Shown: positions 10,120 through 21,900 of the stretch, one piece after another
Layout of the letters: each line of letters starts with the position of its first letter
How positions within the stretch are numbered: position 1 is the first letter of the stretch
From: Umbelopsis isabellina
Lineage: Eukaryota; Mucoromycota; Umbelopsidomycetes; Umbelopsidales; Umbelopsidaceae
Length of the DNA: 64,000 nucleotides
Reading direction: 5' to 3'
Assembly: GCA_016758905.1 (NCBI GenBank)
Contig: JAEPQZ010000008.1
Location: 744,001 to 808,000, forward strand
Notes under the pieces: model-generated
Database searches by the model: none
Told to the model about the DNA's origin: nothing
The model's input: the letters and a program-made list of their open reading frames with translations, nothing else
Position numbers and translations under genes: made by a program

Positions 10120-11181
10120 ATGAATTCTCTCAAAGAATGGTTCTTGATTCAATCCGTTCTCGATGGTAGCAGCACATTATCTTGTGACAGGACTCCGTTA
10201 GATGACTACACTAGGTCCCAAGTCTATGTATACCCCACACCTGAATACACCGACGCCGAGTTATGGAGATGGAATGGTAACTACCTTCAAAATAAGAAAT
10301 CTGGTCTGGTATTAGATATAAGAAAAGGTGAAGTACAGTTGATCTTGAATGTATAAATTGAATACGAAAGCTAATCGACAACCACTCTAGGTCGTTTACG
10401 GTTAATTGAAGATACCGAGATATGCCTGTTCCAAGCAAAGTCGCTGGACGACGCCGGGAATCAGCAATGGGGTATAAGGTCTAGTCGAGATGAGTATGGG
10501 CGTGAAACACCAGGGGTATTCATTTACACCTTGAGTAACGAAGAATGGGTGGTCGATCTTAACATCCATAGTGCGGGATCGGCAAATGGCGCTAAACTGG
10601 TCCTTTATCCCGCTAAGGATTTCGACAATAACAATCAGTTGTGGGCATTCACACCGGCAGAAATAGCTCTGACTACCCCAGACACTTCGCCGACAGCGAA
10701 TACTGAAACTAATGACGATGATATTTTGGCTGAAACCAGACGGCGGTCACAGTCTTCCACCAATAGCCAATCGGCAGAAATGACCTTGGAAACCTTGAAA
10801 GAATGTCACCACAAAGCGTATTTGGAAAATGATCCTCATCTTAGGTAAAAAAACTCTCCATACCCAGCAAAGGAAAAATCGACTATTTTGGACAATCTAT
10901 AACATCTGCTTTTCTTCATAACAAATAGTAACAGAACGATCGGTATGGCAGCTGCGTATTACACTATAATGCAGTGGAAACTCAGTGCAGGCAAGCCTGA
11001 TCCAGCGCTATTTGGAAATTCCATAAGCAATGAACTACAATGGCTACAAGCCTTTGCAGCGAAACAAGCATCATCGCTTTTTGATAAAAGTGATACACTC
11101 AGCAGTGATAGATCCACTGCAGCAAAAATTGCTGTCAAAGTGGTCACTCAACTCCATAGCCAGTTGCCCTTGACACCTTGA
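10120..11181 (+). CDS. Ricin-B-like beta-trefoil protein with a helical C-terminal extension
   Basis: Exons 10120–10327, 10391–10844 and 10929–11181 give about 304 residues, with matching phases at both introns. The first ~185 residues have the repeated beta-trefoil pattern: AELWRWNGNYLQNKKSGLVLD, NQQWGI, then a segment with NGAKLVLYPAKDFDNNNQLWAF. The QxW-type positions, the NKKSGLVLD turn and the repeated hydrophobic strands fit ricin-type lectin repeats. A Ser/Thr/Asn-rich linker follows, and the last ~100 residues are predicted by eye to be helical and Ala/Leu-rich (AAAYYTIMQWKL, FAAKQASSLF). No signal peptide is visible, so the protein is probably intracellular. The fold is a good inference; whether it binds sugar and what the C-terminal part does are unknown. 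Confidence 0.75.
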
Positions 11182-11756
11182 ACCAATCTGTACACAATTA
11201 TTGTTCTATCCAACAATTGCTAGCATTCATCCAGTACTTTGTTAATTTTTTCTCACATCTCATGCACCACTGTCAAGGTTTACTTTCCGTGGAAGACGGC
11301 CTGACTGTGTAGGACAAAGGGTGACGAGCCTCATTTGTAGATTATTTAACTTTTATTACAAGATTTTGATGATAAGATCAACCTCTTACGAAACTTTAAA
11401 ATTCTTGGGAACTCTTTGCGTTTGCTTGCTTTTCAAACAACCTGTTCAATAACCAGCAACGTTTCAATATATACACACCTCGCTGAACATTCTGATAATC
11501 GTAAGCGAACAAATAGGTCGAGTTCATCTGACCAGATATCCCAGATTATTAGAAGAATATAAGACGACTGAAAATCCTACAAAGTGACTAAAGCTTTCGC
11601 GATTCACACGCCTGAGACTTAACCACCAACGGCAACACTAGTTCAAATTTTATTAAGACGAAGTTGAGGTTAGATGATGCCATCGATAAGCTCTGTAAAA
11701 TACACTCTAGATCATATACAAGCAAAAATTGTTCTATAATTACAAATATCGTCTGC
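11182..11756. other. Convergent intergenic gap
   Basis: About 575 bases between the 3' ends of the beta-trefoil gene (+) and the SMN gene (−). It is AT-rich and presumably made of the two 3' UTRs and spacer. No gene or RNA signature was seen. Confidence 0.45.
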
Positions 11757-12611
11757 CTAACGGCGCCTCATGGCTTGATAGTAACCGGTATAGTATCCAC
11801 TGTAATACCACGCCATCATCAAGTTGGACAGGGCTTCATCTTCTCCTGCTGCAGCAGACGCTTGAGGAGGATTGGGTGGCGGCGGTGGCGGGATCGAAGA
11901 CCCAGCATTGTCTTGATAAGACTGATATGCCCAATAGTTTTGATTCCAGTCAGTTTGGTGTTCCTCTTGTTGTTGAGCTTCCTCCGGAGCAGTATAATCT
12001 TCTTGGCGCGGTGCCGGTTTCGTGGCAGGTGTCTTTACACGTCTCGCCTTTTTGTTTGCCGATGATCCATTCATCTAGGTAGTTCACAATAGTTATTAAC
12101 AATTGTCCATACGCGCAACATAAACATACAAAGAGCCATTACGTCTTTAGCCGTTTTTGGTGGTGCGACGCGTTTCCGGCTTTTGAAAAGCAAATGGCAG
12201 ATTATTAGTATCAGTAACGTTGGGATAGATATCTCGTCTTAACTGCTCTTGCCTGTTTTCTTGTGGTCGACTTTCGTACTGTGTCGATTCTGATTTTGAT
12301 GATTTGTTGCTGAACGGCGGGTCATCTGGGGCTGGCGCACTGTGGTATGTTTGATATTCTTTGACAGCTTCATCCCAAGCCTCTATCAAAGCTGTGTCGT
12401 CCCAGGCATCGTTGTCCTGAACATAGCATTAGGTTGTGATCATGAATACTTGTCCTAGAATGTACCAACTTACTTCGGTGGATATTGGTATACTATCTCC
12501 TACTTGAGGCGCATCAAAATCTTCATATTCAGCATCTTCCTCATACTCCTCGTCATATTCCTCGTCTCCTGCTTCCGCATCGGGCAGATCTTCGTCGTAG
12601 GGTTCTGTCAT
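11757..12611 (-). CDS. SMN1: Survival motor neuron (SMN) homologue without a Tudor domain
   Basis: Four exons on the minus strand: 12611–12474, 12416–12244, 12179–12143 (only 37 bases) and 12074–11757, about 221 residues with all phases matching. The acidic N-terminus is followed by DDTALIEAWDEAVKEYQ, the Gemin2-binding helix (human SMN has DDTALIKAYDKAV). The C-terminus has the YG box, MMAWYYSGYYTGYYQAM, which drives SMN oligomerisation. Before it is a PPPPPPNPP stretch. SMN with Gemin2 assembles Sm rings on spliceosomal snRNAs. No Tudor domain is present: the middle is Lys/Arg-, Gln- and Ser-rich only, as in the short fission-yeast Smn1. Without the small third exon the frame appears to stop at 12147; the intron 12243–12180 (GTTAAG, TACTAAT branch site, CAAAAG) removes this. 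A CCAAT box in reverse orientation lies about 70 bases upstream (12682–12686), inside TTGGCCAA. Confidence 0.88.
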
Positions 12612-12910
12612 GCTTGTTGTTCTGGATTCACAGCTGTCTTGACTATATTCTAAATTCTTGACATTGAAAAATTTAGTTTGGCCAATCAAACGCCATGGGG
12701 CAGGCCAAATATATCAAACTGAATCAAGCAGTTGTAAGACAAACGATAGATTTATAATAATATCTGTAATATTTTCTGTTTGTTTAGAGTCATGTAACCA
12801 AGTAGTATGTATATATGGAATAAAGAATATATGATACAATTCAGGTTTTGTACACATTGAAGTGATGTGCTGCCACAGAAGGTTAAGAAAAATCTGCATA
12901 TAACAACAGA

Positions 12911-15900
12911 TTACAAGATGCCCAAAAGCTCTCTGGTAAACTTTGCAACTTCGTATGATTCCTTGGCAAGATCCTTCTTCGCGTTCGCTGGTGCATCCAA
13001 AGGGTTCTGAATGAAATGTCCATCCCGAAGTGCTGTAAGTTTGCTACGAGTCACTTGTAAGTCTTGCAAAATCATTTCACCGTCCTTCTTGAATTGTTGT
13101 CCAGCAGAAGTAGTGAAGGATGATTTAGATACTGTAGTAACATTATTGACCACGGTGATAATGGATGTAATGATTGGTGCAATTTCATCACTTCGATTTG
13201 GAGTTCTAAGCGATGATAGTAGTTGTTGAATCGTTTGCACAATTTGATCTGTCTGCTTCTTAAGGTATGCCTGAAATCAAATGCCATTTAGCAGCGGTTA
13301 CAATGCTCATACCCATATTTCATGCATACTTACCGCCAAGTCATCCGGGTGTAGCCCACGTGGCGCATCGCTGTCCTGTCTATGCATAGGTGGCTTACTA
13401 TAGATGGAGCCATAGGGATCAGTCTTGCGCAAGATACTGTTCTGTGGCGAAGTGTGCTGACTGATGCCGTCTTTGCTATCGCGATCAGATCCCTTGCCCG
13501 GCTTCATACCAAACAGTTTGATCAGTTCAACAACCGTTGAAGTCAAGTGTGTAACGGCAGCATCTAACAGACTAACAGGGCTGATGCCCATTCCATTAGC
13601 ATGAGTTTTTGCTGCTGCCATCAAGTTACTCAAACCCTTTGAAAATTGAGATTTCATTGTATACAATTTATCTTTCTTTTCAGCATTAATTTCTTTGGAT
13701 TCGTCGTTCTCGTATGCTTCGACATCTTCGGTAATCGCTTTGCAGGACACGACTACGGCCTTCATTGCAATCAATACAGTGGAAGGCTTCTCAGATCTGT
13801 CAACAATTAGAGTTTGAAAATAAGTTAATTGCTTTTGTTCTCAGAGGTTATTGATATCGCACTGCCAAATATCAACAGTCTATTACCTTCCACTTCGAAG
13901 AAGATCGTCAACGGCAACTTGATAGTTGATAACATGATCTTGACTAATCGCACCATCTTCAGTGGGTCTTAATAGGTCATCACCGAGGACTTCAACTTTT
14001 GGAGGTTGACGAACAAAAGAGGAAGTAGCTACAAACAAGTTGGACATTTAGAATTCAATTAAGCTCATTTCCTGATCAAAGACCATTCTCCTTACCCTTT
14101 AGATTGCGTAGTTCTGTTTTAGCTTTCTCAAACTTGCGTTGCCATTCCTTGGACTGTTTAAGGCGTATATTAGTTTACCGGCGTAATCATGCATGCATTG
14201 TATAATTTCTTGAAACTTACTTCTTTCTCAACCACAGAGAGTTTATCTAGAGCCTGCTCTTTCTCTATAGTGATTTCATCGTTCTTTCTGCTCAGTTCCT
14301 TAAGTTCCTCCAGCAAGTTGTTAACTTCACGTCGAACATCATTGACCACCTAATTCAAACCAGACACAACAATTAAAATTTTTTACTCAATTCACATGCA
14401 TGGTCTTTGAATCAAGTACAAACCTCCTGTTGCTGCTGATAATCTTCTTCCATCTGCTTATATTTGTCCTCTAATTCATCATATTGTTCTTGAAGTTGAG
14501 AGAACTGTGATTCTTGCTCCTGTAAATTCAATACAAAATTAATGATTTTCAATGATCGCACATATTTATATGAAATGTATGTAACCTTCGTGGCATCTCT
14601 CCTCTGAAGCTCTTGAGCATGACTTTCTTCTCGTTCCTAAACAGCTCACTAAGTATAACAATACTCAAAGCGTAATGCAGAATCTTCAATATTCTCTTAC
14701 TGTAGCGTCTGTTTCGAGATCCTTGATACGCTGTCGCATAGCATTCAATTTGTATTCGTAATCTGACTTTAACTGTTCCATTTGCGCTTCAATATCTCGT
14801 CTTATCTCCGAGTCGCCATTCTATATAGCAAAGTGGGTCAATCATTATTGATCTAAAGCGTACACCGTACTTCTTTAAATACGTTGAGTCTGCCACCTAC
14901 CATATCCTCTCTTGGCTTAGCTTGGTCTTTGGTCACCATATTACCCAAGTCGGCCATTAGGCTATCTAACGATTGAAAGTTGGTCGAGTCACCATTTGGG
15001 TTGCTGTTGTTAGATGAAGGCGCAGGTGCCTTCTTAGGAACTGGACTGTCCCATTTACCAGGAGCAGGGCTCCTGCTGTTGGGATTATTGGAATTCCCAT
15101 TCATACGGCCATCTTTTGAAGAATATGAATCAGCTCGCGAAGACAACGAGCTTGGTGATGGATTCATATCAAGATCGGTACGAGCATACGGTGGTTTTGG
15201 TGATGAAAAGGGCGAGTTAATTGGGCTATTTCCTTGATATTTGTAGCCAACATCAACAGCTTCGATATTCATAGTGCCCATGACAGGAACAATGTTAGTT
15301 GCTTGACTTGGTTGAGCCATTGTATTTGATATATTTTTCGACATATGCCCATTTGCAGTAGGTGGGATAGGGGGTAATGGAGGTCTTGCATCGGCCTGGT
15401 AATTAAGGAATGATTGCATGAAAATGATTAAAAATTACATGATAAAACCCTGTAAGTATATACAAAATAGTTGATGCGCATACCTCCTCGTCTTGAAAAT
15501 GAGGGAAACGATGATCTAGTTCATAGAAAACATCACTGGCCAGGTCTTTAAACCTAGTTTTTGGTAAAGTCGCCAATTTCTGGCGAGCTTGATTTCTTTT
15601 AGGATGAAAATCATCCCGCACAGGCAGAAAGGGAACTAATTACGGTCAATTAGTTTACCATAGTGTTAGTGTGTAATATGACATCCTGACAAACCCATAC
15701 CCATTTTGTCATCTGCATTTCGTCGCATCAATTCATCGTATACGTCCGTTGATAGTTCATGAAACTGTTGATTGGACAATTTCGTCAACTTGCTTCTTGC
15801 TCCAGCTCTCTGGGGGCTAACTCCTTCAGCCGCCTCTGCATAATTGAATATGTGGTTAGTGGTCGTGTCATTCTTGATTTGTCTCTTCCCACCCTGTCAT

Positions 15901-16292
15901 ACACGCAGGAGATGTCGAGTGCATTGTTCTTTCCTATCCACGTTCTTGTCCCGGGGGAGCAAGGTTATGCCCATAGGGGAAGGAGCTGGTTTCAGGAACC
16001 AGCTGAACAAAAGTCCTGCTAGGGCCCAATTTTATTTTATTTTATATATCTGATACATACCTCTAGCAAGCAGGGACGCCAGGTATGCTTTCAGTTCAGT
16101 ATGAAACACACGTGCTGAAGCTTCCATGTTTCCTGAAATACTGTTATGTCTGCCGTTAGAAGATGCCAAGGAGTGCGATCGAGAATGATGAGTGTTTCGT
16201 GATGAGGAAGTGGAGTATGTTCTCGAGAATTGGCTCTGATGATCCAGATCGTCAGTAGCAGGAGATATTGGAGGAGATCTCACTCTAGACAT
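12911..16292 (-). CDS. SPA2: Polarity scaffold SPA2 (GIT/SHD domain, polarisome)
   Basis: A multi-exon gene. The N-terminus is Ser/Arg/His-rich. Then come two Spa2-homology repeats: one around LTKLSNQQFHELSTDVYDEL, one around FHPKRNQARQKLATLP with FKDLASDVFYELDHRFP. These SHD repeats bind MAP-kinase kinases and Rab GAPs in yeast. A Pro/Ser/Asn-rich region follows (about 15,400–14,870), then several short exons encoding a long coiled coil (about 14,820–14,100), and a conserved helical C-terminal region (about 14,000–12,911) ending FTRELLGIL. Spa2 sits at the hyphal tip in the polarisome and recruits formins and signalling proteins. The intron between exon 1 (ends 16061) and exon 2 (starts 15835) is 225 bases, three to four times longer than neighbouring introns, and holds an inverted repeat. 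Exon borders in the coiled-coil part were not all fixed. Confidence 0.9.
15984..16004. repeat. Inverted repeat inside the first SPA2 intron
   Basis: Eight-base arms, AGCTGGTT (15984–15991) and AACCAGCT (15997–16004), are separated by five bases and could form a small hairpin. It lies in the unusually long (225-base) intron 16060–15836, in a locally GC-richer patch. Function unknown; it may mark a small insertion. Confidence 0.55.
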
Positions 16293-16388
16293 GGCGAAAA
16301 TGAAAGGAAGGGTTCAAGTAGTTAAGTCACAGATCTGGGGAAAGCTCGTTTCAAGGAGAAAAGGCAATAAAGCAAAAAAGGGCCCTCT

Positions 16389-16432
16389 CCAATAGTCGGG
16401 GTTGGTGTGGATTGGCGGTGCAACGTCCCAAT
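16389..16432 (-). promoter_or_regulatory. Cluster of three CCAAT boxes upstream of SPA2
   Basis: CCAAT occurs at 16389–16393 and 16428–16432, and its complement ATTGG at 16411–16415. They lie 97–140 bases upstream of the SPA2 start codon at 16292 and downstream of the CDC23 stop. CCAAT boxes are bound by the Hap/NF-Y complex. The sites are seen; their action on SPA2 is inferred. Confidence 0.4.
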
Positions 16433-16519
16433 CAAATGATTAGCCAGTATCCATTGTGTAAATATTGAGGCTATCGTGTGCAACGATGAGCATTTGTTTT
16501 ATTATCAATATCATTAAGC

Positions 16520-18838
16520 TTAAGCTTGAGTGCCAGTGGTAGCCCTGCCACGCGCACGTAATTCTTCTAAGAGAGCTTTGGCCTCCTCATTGAACTAACC
16601 GCCATCATTTAATTAGATGTTTCATTTCAATTCCTCTATAATGCAATTTAAAATACACTTACAGGATATGGGAAATCGGCAGCAATTTTGGCATATTCAG
16701 TTGCTTCACGGTACCGGTATCTATCCATTTCATACTTGGCTAGAAAAAGCAGTGCTTCTCCAATTTCTTCACTCTCAGTTAATTGCTGTTTCAAACAAAT
16801 TAAATCAGTGCCGCTTCCCAAAGCCACCAGGACATGAAATATAAAAACTGACTTTATCTTGTTCATTCATTTCCAAAACCTGTTTGAAATAAGTCGCAGC
16901 TGCGTCCAGATTCCCCGTCTTCTGAAAGATGCGAGCCAACCGTATCCAAGCTGTATCTTTGTCGTCATTCTCGCATAATGAAGCTCGCTTGTAGCAATCT
17001 CGTGCCTGATTATCCCGATCAACAGATTCAAAGCAGTTACCCAGAGCAATCCACATTCGTGGATCGTGTGGTCTATTGTTAATTGGTCAGTGATGGAATT
17101 CATACTCATGTTTTTCATTGGCCTCTGCTTACCGTAGCTCTGCAGACTTCTCATAATAATAAATAGCATAATAGGGTAATTTTAAAATTTCGTACGTCTG
17201 TCCCAAGCCGTACCAAGCTCGGAAATCTCGATGATTAAGGTCTGAGGACCAAAAAAAAATAAATAATTAGGTCAGCTTTGGTAACATTACACAAGAAGCC
17301 TCGAAGGTGTGACAAACTAACTTATGGCTCGTCTATAGCATTCTATGGCCGCATTACTATTCTTCATCTCCATATAATCATGCCCCAGTAGTGTCCAGGC
17401 CAAGTGATAATTCCGATTTAATTTCAGAGCTCTTTTGAAGTATTCAATAGACTTGGCGATCTCCGACTTTACACTGTAATAATTGGCTGAATGGATGATT
17501 AAAGAACATTCTTGTCGCACAAATGAGATTGATTGCCCTAGTTACCAATGATGCAGCAAGTTTCCGGTCGATATTTGTCAATCCTCTCACTCTGATGTGC
17601 CAAAACACTCAATTTCTCCTTAGAATCCTTGACGAACAGCAGATTGGAAAACACATCCATATCGTCTAGGCGATATGGATTCATAGTCCGCAATTCATCA
17701 AATAGATCCTCAGCTTCGTTATATTCTGTGCAACGCTAGTCAATACGGAACCGTAGATTCTCAAACTGAATAAAAAGAATGCCATACCTCGCAGATCATA
17801 ACGCAGCGTCGCCCATTGTGATTTGATATATGTGCTGTGTGGAAATAGCGATGAAATAGGTTCCATCAACGACCTAAAAAGCTCGGCAGGCTGATGTAAT
17901 TGCAGAGCCATATGTGCCAAGAAAATATCTTTCATAATATGCTTAGGTAAGGTTTGATCCAATACCATTTGTAGGTCTTGAAACTAGCACTTCTTGGTTA
18001 AATTGTGGACAAGTGTGATATTTACCATTAATATAACCTACCATTTTACGTGTATCAACCATAGTTGCAAGTTCCATCCAAGCACTCCAAAAATAAGGGT
18101 ATTCTCGAACAGATTGTAAAAGTACTTCTGTAGCTTTCTGGTTGGCCTTACGCTTTCTCAAAACAACTCCATAACTGTCACTGCCAGTCAGAACGAAGCA
18201 CTGAAACATTTGATTTACATCGCAATAGTACTTACAGATACAAACAAAACGCATCCAGGTCACCGTTGGCATATAATGGATCTAACTCGTCAAATATGGC
18301 AGTGAGCTCTGTATTATCCGCCGAGGAATCGTCCATTGGACCTTCAAGAAAGAGCATTGTTAGCAGGATGCGAACATGACTGATCCAGTTATCAAGTCGC
18401 ACATACCCATTATGTCCTGGCTTTGCTCCTCTTTCCGTTTCTCTCCCGCTAGATATTTTGCATATAGCCTCAAAAATCTGAGTTTTGGCGTCGAGAATTG
18501 AGATAATACAAAGGCTGCGTTATCGAACTGTCGCACTTCGAATAATGCTCGCGCATAAAGATATTTGTTGCTCTCTCGCTCAGTAAGTGACGAGTCCAAA
18601 AATTTACATTCTTTAGAGGACAGTGGGTTGTCTTTTTGTTCCTCAGCATTGTCCACTTTGTCATAGTCTATGCCGTCTAGTAATTCGGCTGCCCTGCGAG
18701 CTTGAAGTTAGGGTGAAGCGATCCCAGCCGACAGCATCTTCAGCATACGTACCATTTCATTGATATATACAAGCACCTCTCAGAGCAGTCGAGAATTGCC
18801 TTTTGTAGATCATTTTTGATCTGCCACAGAGTTGCCAT
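16520..18838 (-). CDS. CDC23: Anaphase-promoting complex subunit CDC23/APC8 (TPR protein)
   Basis: A multi-exon minus-strand gene starting at [15 protein letters not shown] and ending at TAA 16522–16520 after a Gly/Ala/Thr tail. The order of motifs matches Cdc23: an N-terminal helical part with [20 protein letters not shown], a middle part with [20 protein letters not shown] and [11 protein letters not shown], then the TPR array containing [30 protein letters not shown] and [10 protein letters not shown]. The block RALKLNRNY…[13 protein letters not shown] is diagnostic of this subunit. APC8 is a TPR scaffold of the ubiquitin ligase that triggers anaphase and mitotic exit. About 600 residues are expected. 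It shares a 147-base divergent promoter with UTP22. Individual introns (about eight, mostly 55–80 bases) were recognised but not all measured. Confidence 0.9.
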
Positions 18839-18985
18839 CCTTTTGCCGCGCGTAGTTCAGGAGTGCGCGAACTTCTCTGGGTCGCACATTTCCAGTCACA
18901 TCTCGGAAAAACGAGTCACAATTTTTTTTTGCAAGTGAAAAAACCTCGATCTCGACCCGAACACTATAGCCTCATTACAATTTCC
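18839..18985. promoter_or_regulatory. 147-base divergent promoter, CDC23 / UTP22
   Basis: Only 147 bases lie between the start codons of CDC23 (−) and UTP22 (+). The stretch is CG-rich at its left end (GCCGCGCG, GTGCGCGAA), has a T tract (about 18,920–18,930) and no clear TATA box. Both transcription starts and both 5' UTRs must fit here. Confidence 0.5.
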
Positions 18986-21900
18986 ATGGTGACTTCTGTG
19001 AAAAGAAAAGCTGGGAAGAATGGCCCTCAAAGCGCAACAAAGAAGGTACTTAAACCTAGAAGAGAGGAATTTGCTTGCCTCTGTTGCTCACATTAGACTA
19101 ATTTCTTTTGACAGGCCGCTAAAGTCGACTCCAAGTCAAAACCCAAAGCTGTAGTCGCTGAAGAACTGAGCGACGAAGCTGAAGAATTCATAGACGACGA
19201 TGAAGAAGATCTTATGGAAGCTGCTGCTGCGGGAAAGTACGAGGACGAGATGATTAATAGCGAAGAAGATGACAGCGAAGAGGACGATGAGGAGCAGAGT
19301 GAAGAAGAAGAAGAGATCGCTGAAGAACCAAAGGCCAAAGCAGCAGGCAACAACAAGAAGAGCTATGTTTCTGAATTATACCAGCCACCAACCAATGAAG
19401 AAATGCAGGGACTGAAGGAAACTTCTGAACTTTTTAAGTCGAATATCTTCAAATTAGAGGTTGGTATACTGGTTGGATTGTGTTCAAATCGAAATCGTGC
19501 TGACTCTTTGCTTTAGATCGATGAACTTTTGAAGGAGGTGAAGATTGACTACACTAAGATGAAGTCATTGGAACTTGTACTCCATCGCATGAAAGCTCTT
19601 TTTGATCAAAGTTCAGATCTGAAAGAAGCAACCGTAAGTTGTAACTAAGCATGATTGACTGGATAGCAGATCCACGTTAACATTCATTTTACAGGCTCAG
19701 GATGTTAAGAAAACCATGAAAGATAAGCACAAGATCACAATCCCTTTCCCAGCTCCTGGACCACCAGCAGATGCCCAATACAAGTTTTCGTACAAGAAGC
19801 CAGTCGCCATGCACTTGGTAGGAAGCTATCCTCTGAAAGCCATCACTCGTGCACGAAAGCCATTCAATGTCGATGTAGCTGTTGAAATGCCCTCTGTAAG
19901 TTGAGAATATACAAGAGCAAATAGTTTATGACTCGTATACTGACGCTAGTATATAAGTCATTATACCAGGAGAAGGATTATATGAATTATCGCTATTTTT
20001 ACAAGAGAGCATATTATCTCTCTGTTTTAGCAAGTCTTATTCAAGACAAGAAAAAGGGACTCAAAGTCAAGGCAGAGTTCTCCCTTTTCAATGATGATAT
20101 TAGAAGACCTATTCTAATTTTGCATCCCAGTGGAGGTAAGACTTGGTCACTGTTATAACCACCAGTCGGCTGTCAGATACTAACATCATTATGATTAGAT
20201 AAATCGGAAACTGACTTCACAAAATCAAAATGTATCATCAGGGTAATCCCAACCATTTCATCAACTGTATTCCCTGTTCAACGATTGGGCCCTACTCGTA
20301 ATAATGTGCGCCCCAAAAATCACACTGAGGATGGGATTTTGCTACCAACACCCCATTACAATGCCTCAATACTTCAAGATACCACGTACACATCTAATTT
20401 GGCATTTTTGTACAAGCATGAGAAGCGCTGTCCTGCTCTTAGTGAAGCTATTATGCTTGCTAGAGTGTGGTTGCATCAGAGAGGACTTGCTTCAGTTGAG
20501 CAAGGCAAAGGTGGCTTCAATACTTTCATATTCGCCATGATAATGGGATATCTTCTGGAAGGTGGAGGCAGTAACGGAGGCAAGAAGCTTGCTCATGGTT
20601 TCAGTTCTTACCAACTTTTGCGTGGTACTATTGATTTCTTGTCTAAGCATGACTTCAAGAAAATGCCATTATTCATTGGCAAGTCCGATAACGAGGAATT
20701 CAGGGCCGATAACTTTATGAGAAATTACGAAATTGCGATTGTTGATGCTAGTGGCACTGTCAACCTAGCCGCCAATATCTCAAAGGCTACTATGCAACTT
20801 GTACAACAAGAAGCATCATTAGCAATGTCATATTTCGACGAAAGCAACGGTGATCGATTTGACGCCCTTTTCCTGACTCGTGCTGACGATTTGAAACTCC
20901 AATCCGACAATTTGGTTTGCATTACCGTCCCAGATACAATGGAAAGTTACGACGAATTTCAGCAGGTTGATTATCCCAACAAAAGAGATTTCTTCTCTCG
21001 CAAGCTATGTTCCATTTTGAGAGAAGCTCTGACGGATCGTATCGACACAGTATTTGTTAAATCAGAGACTTATCAGCCTTGGAGTTTGAATGAAGAGTTT
21101 GCGATCGATGATGAAAGCAAGGTTTATCTTGGTTTGATCCTGAATCAAGATAATGCTAGCCGACTTGTCGAACTTGGACCTTCTGCCGAAGATAAAGAGG
21201 CTGGAAAGCTTTTCCGAGAACTTTGGGGCAGCAAGGCCGAATTAAGACGTTTCAAGGACGGCAGCATCAGAGAGAGTGTAGTTTTTGATACTAAAGGAGC
21301 TGAAGAAAGAAGCTTAATTGTGCAGCGAATGGTTGCTCATCTATTGCAACATCATTTTGGTATCAAGGACGAAGCTACCTTCTCTGCTGGTCAGTTGTAT
21401 AATTTTATCAACCATGCCAAGTCAGTGCCACAAAAGTTCTTCAGCCCAGAAATTAGAAATGTCGGTTTTCAACCAGCCATGACGGCTTTTGATAATCTAT
21501 CAAAGCAATTGAGAAGTCTAGATGATAATCTACCTTTGATGATTGCTAATATCCACCCTGCAAGCCCGGTGCTGCGCAACTCTAGCGTCTTTTTGCCTCA
21601 ACCACATGACTTTGACAACATGGGACTTTATCCCACCACTGCAAGGTTTATTGATCCTATTGATGTTGTTCTTCAATTCGAGAGCTCGGGAAAATGGCCT
21701 GATGACCTTGCGGCTGTTCAAAATGTTAAACAAGCTTTTCTACTCAAGGTAGCTGAGCAGTTGAAGGACAAGGCTGGCGTCGAATCTGCTGTTGTTGATG
21801 AAGTTTTAGAGAAGAACCCATACGCTATCCGTGGTTATCTTGATGTACAATACTCTCCAGGTTATGTCTTCCGTTGCCGCATCCAATTAGACAAGGAAAT

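Noticed and set aside
12147-12416. SMN truncated by a stop at 12147
   Set aside because: An intron 12243–12180 with good donor, branch site and acceptor removes the stop and restores phase to the YG-box exon.
19093-19356. Serine-rich minus-strand frame
   Set aside because: Reverse reading of the Glu/Asp-rich acidic region of UTP22.
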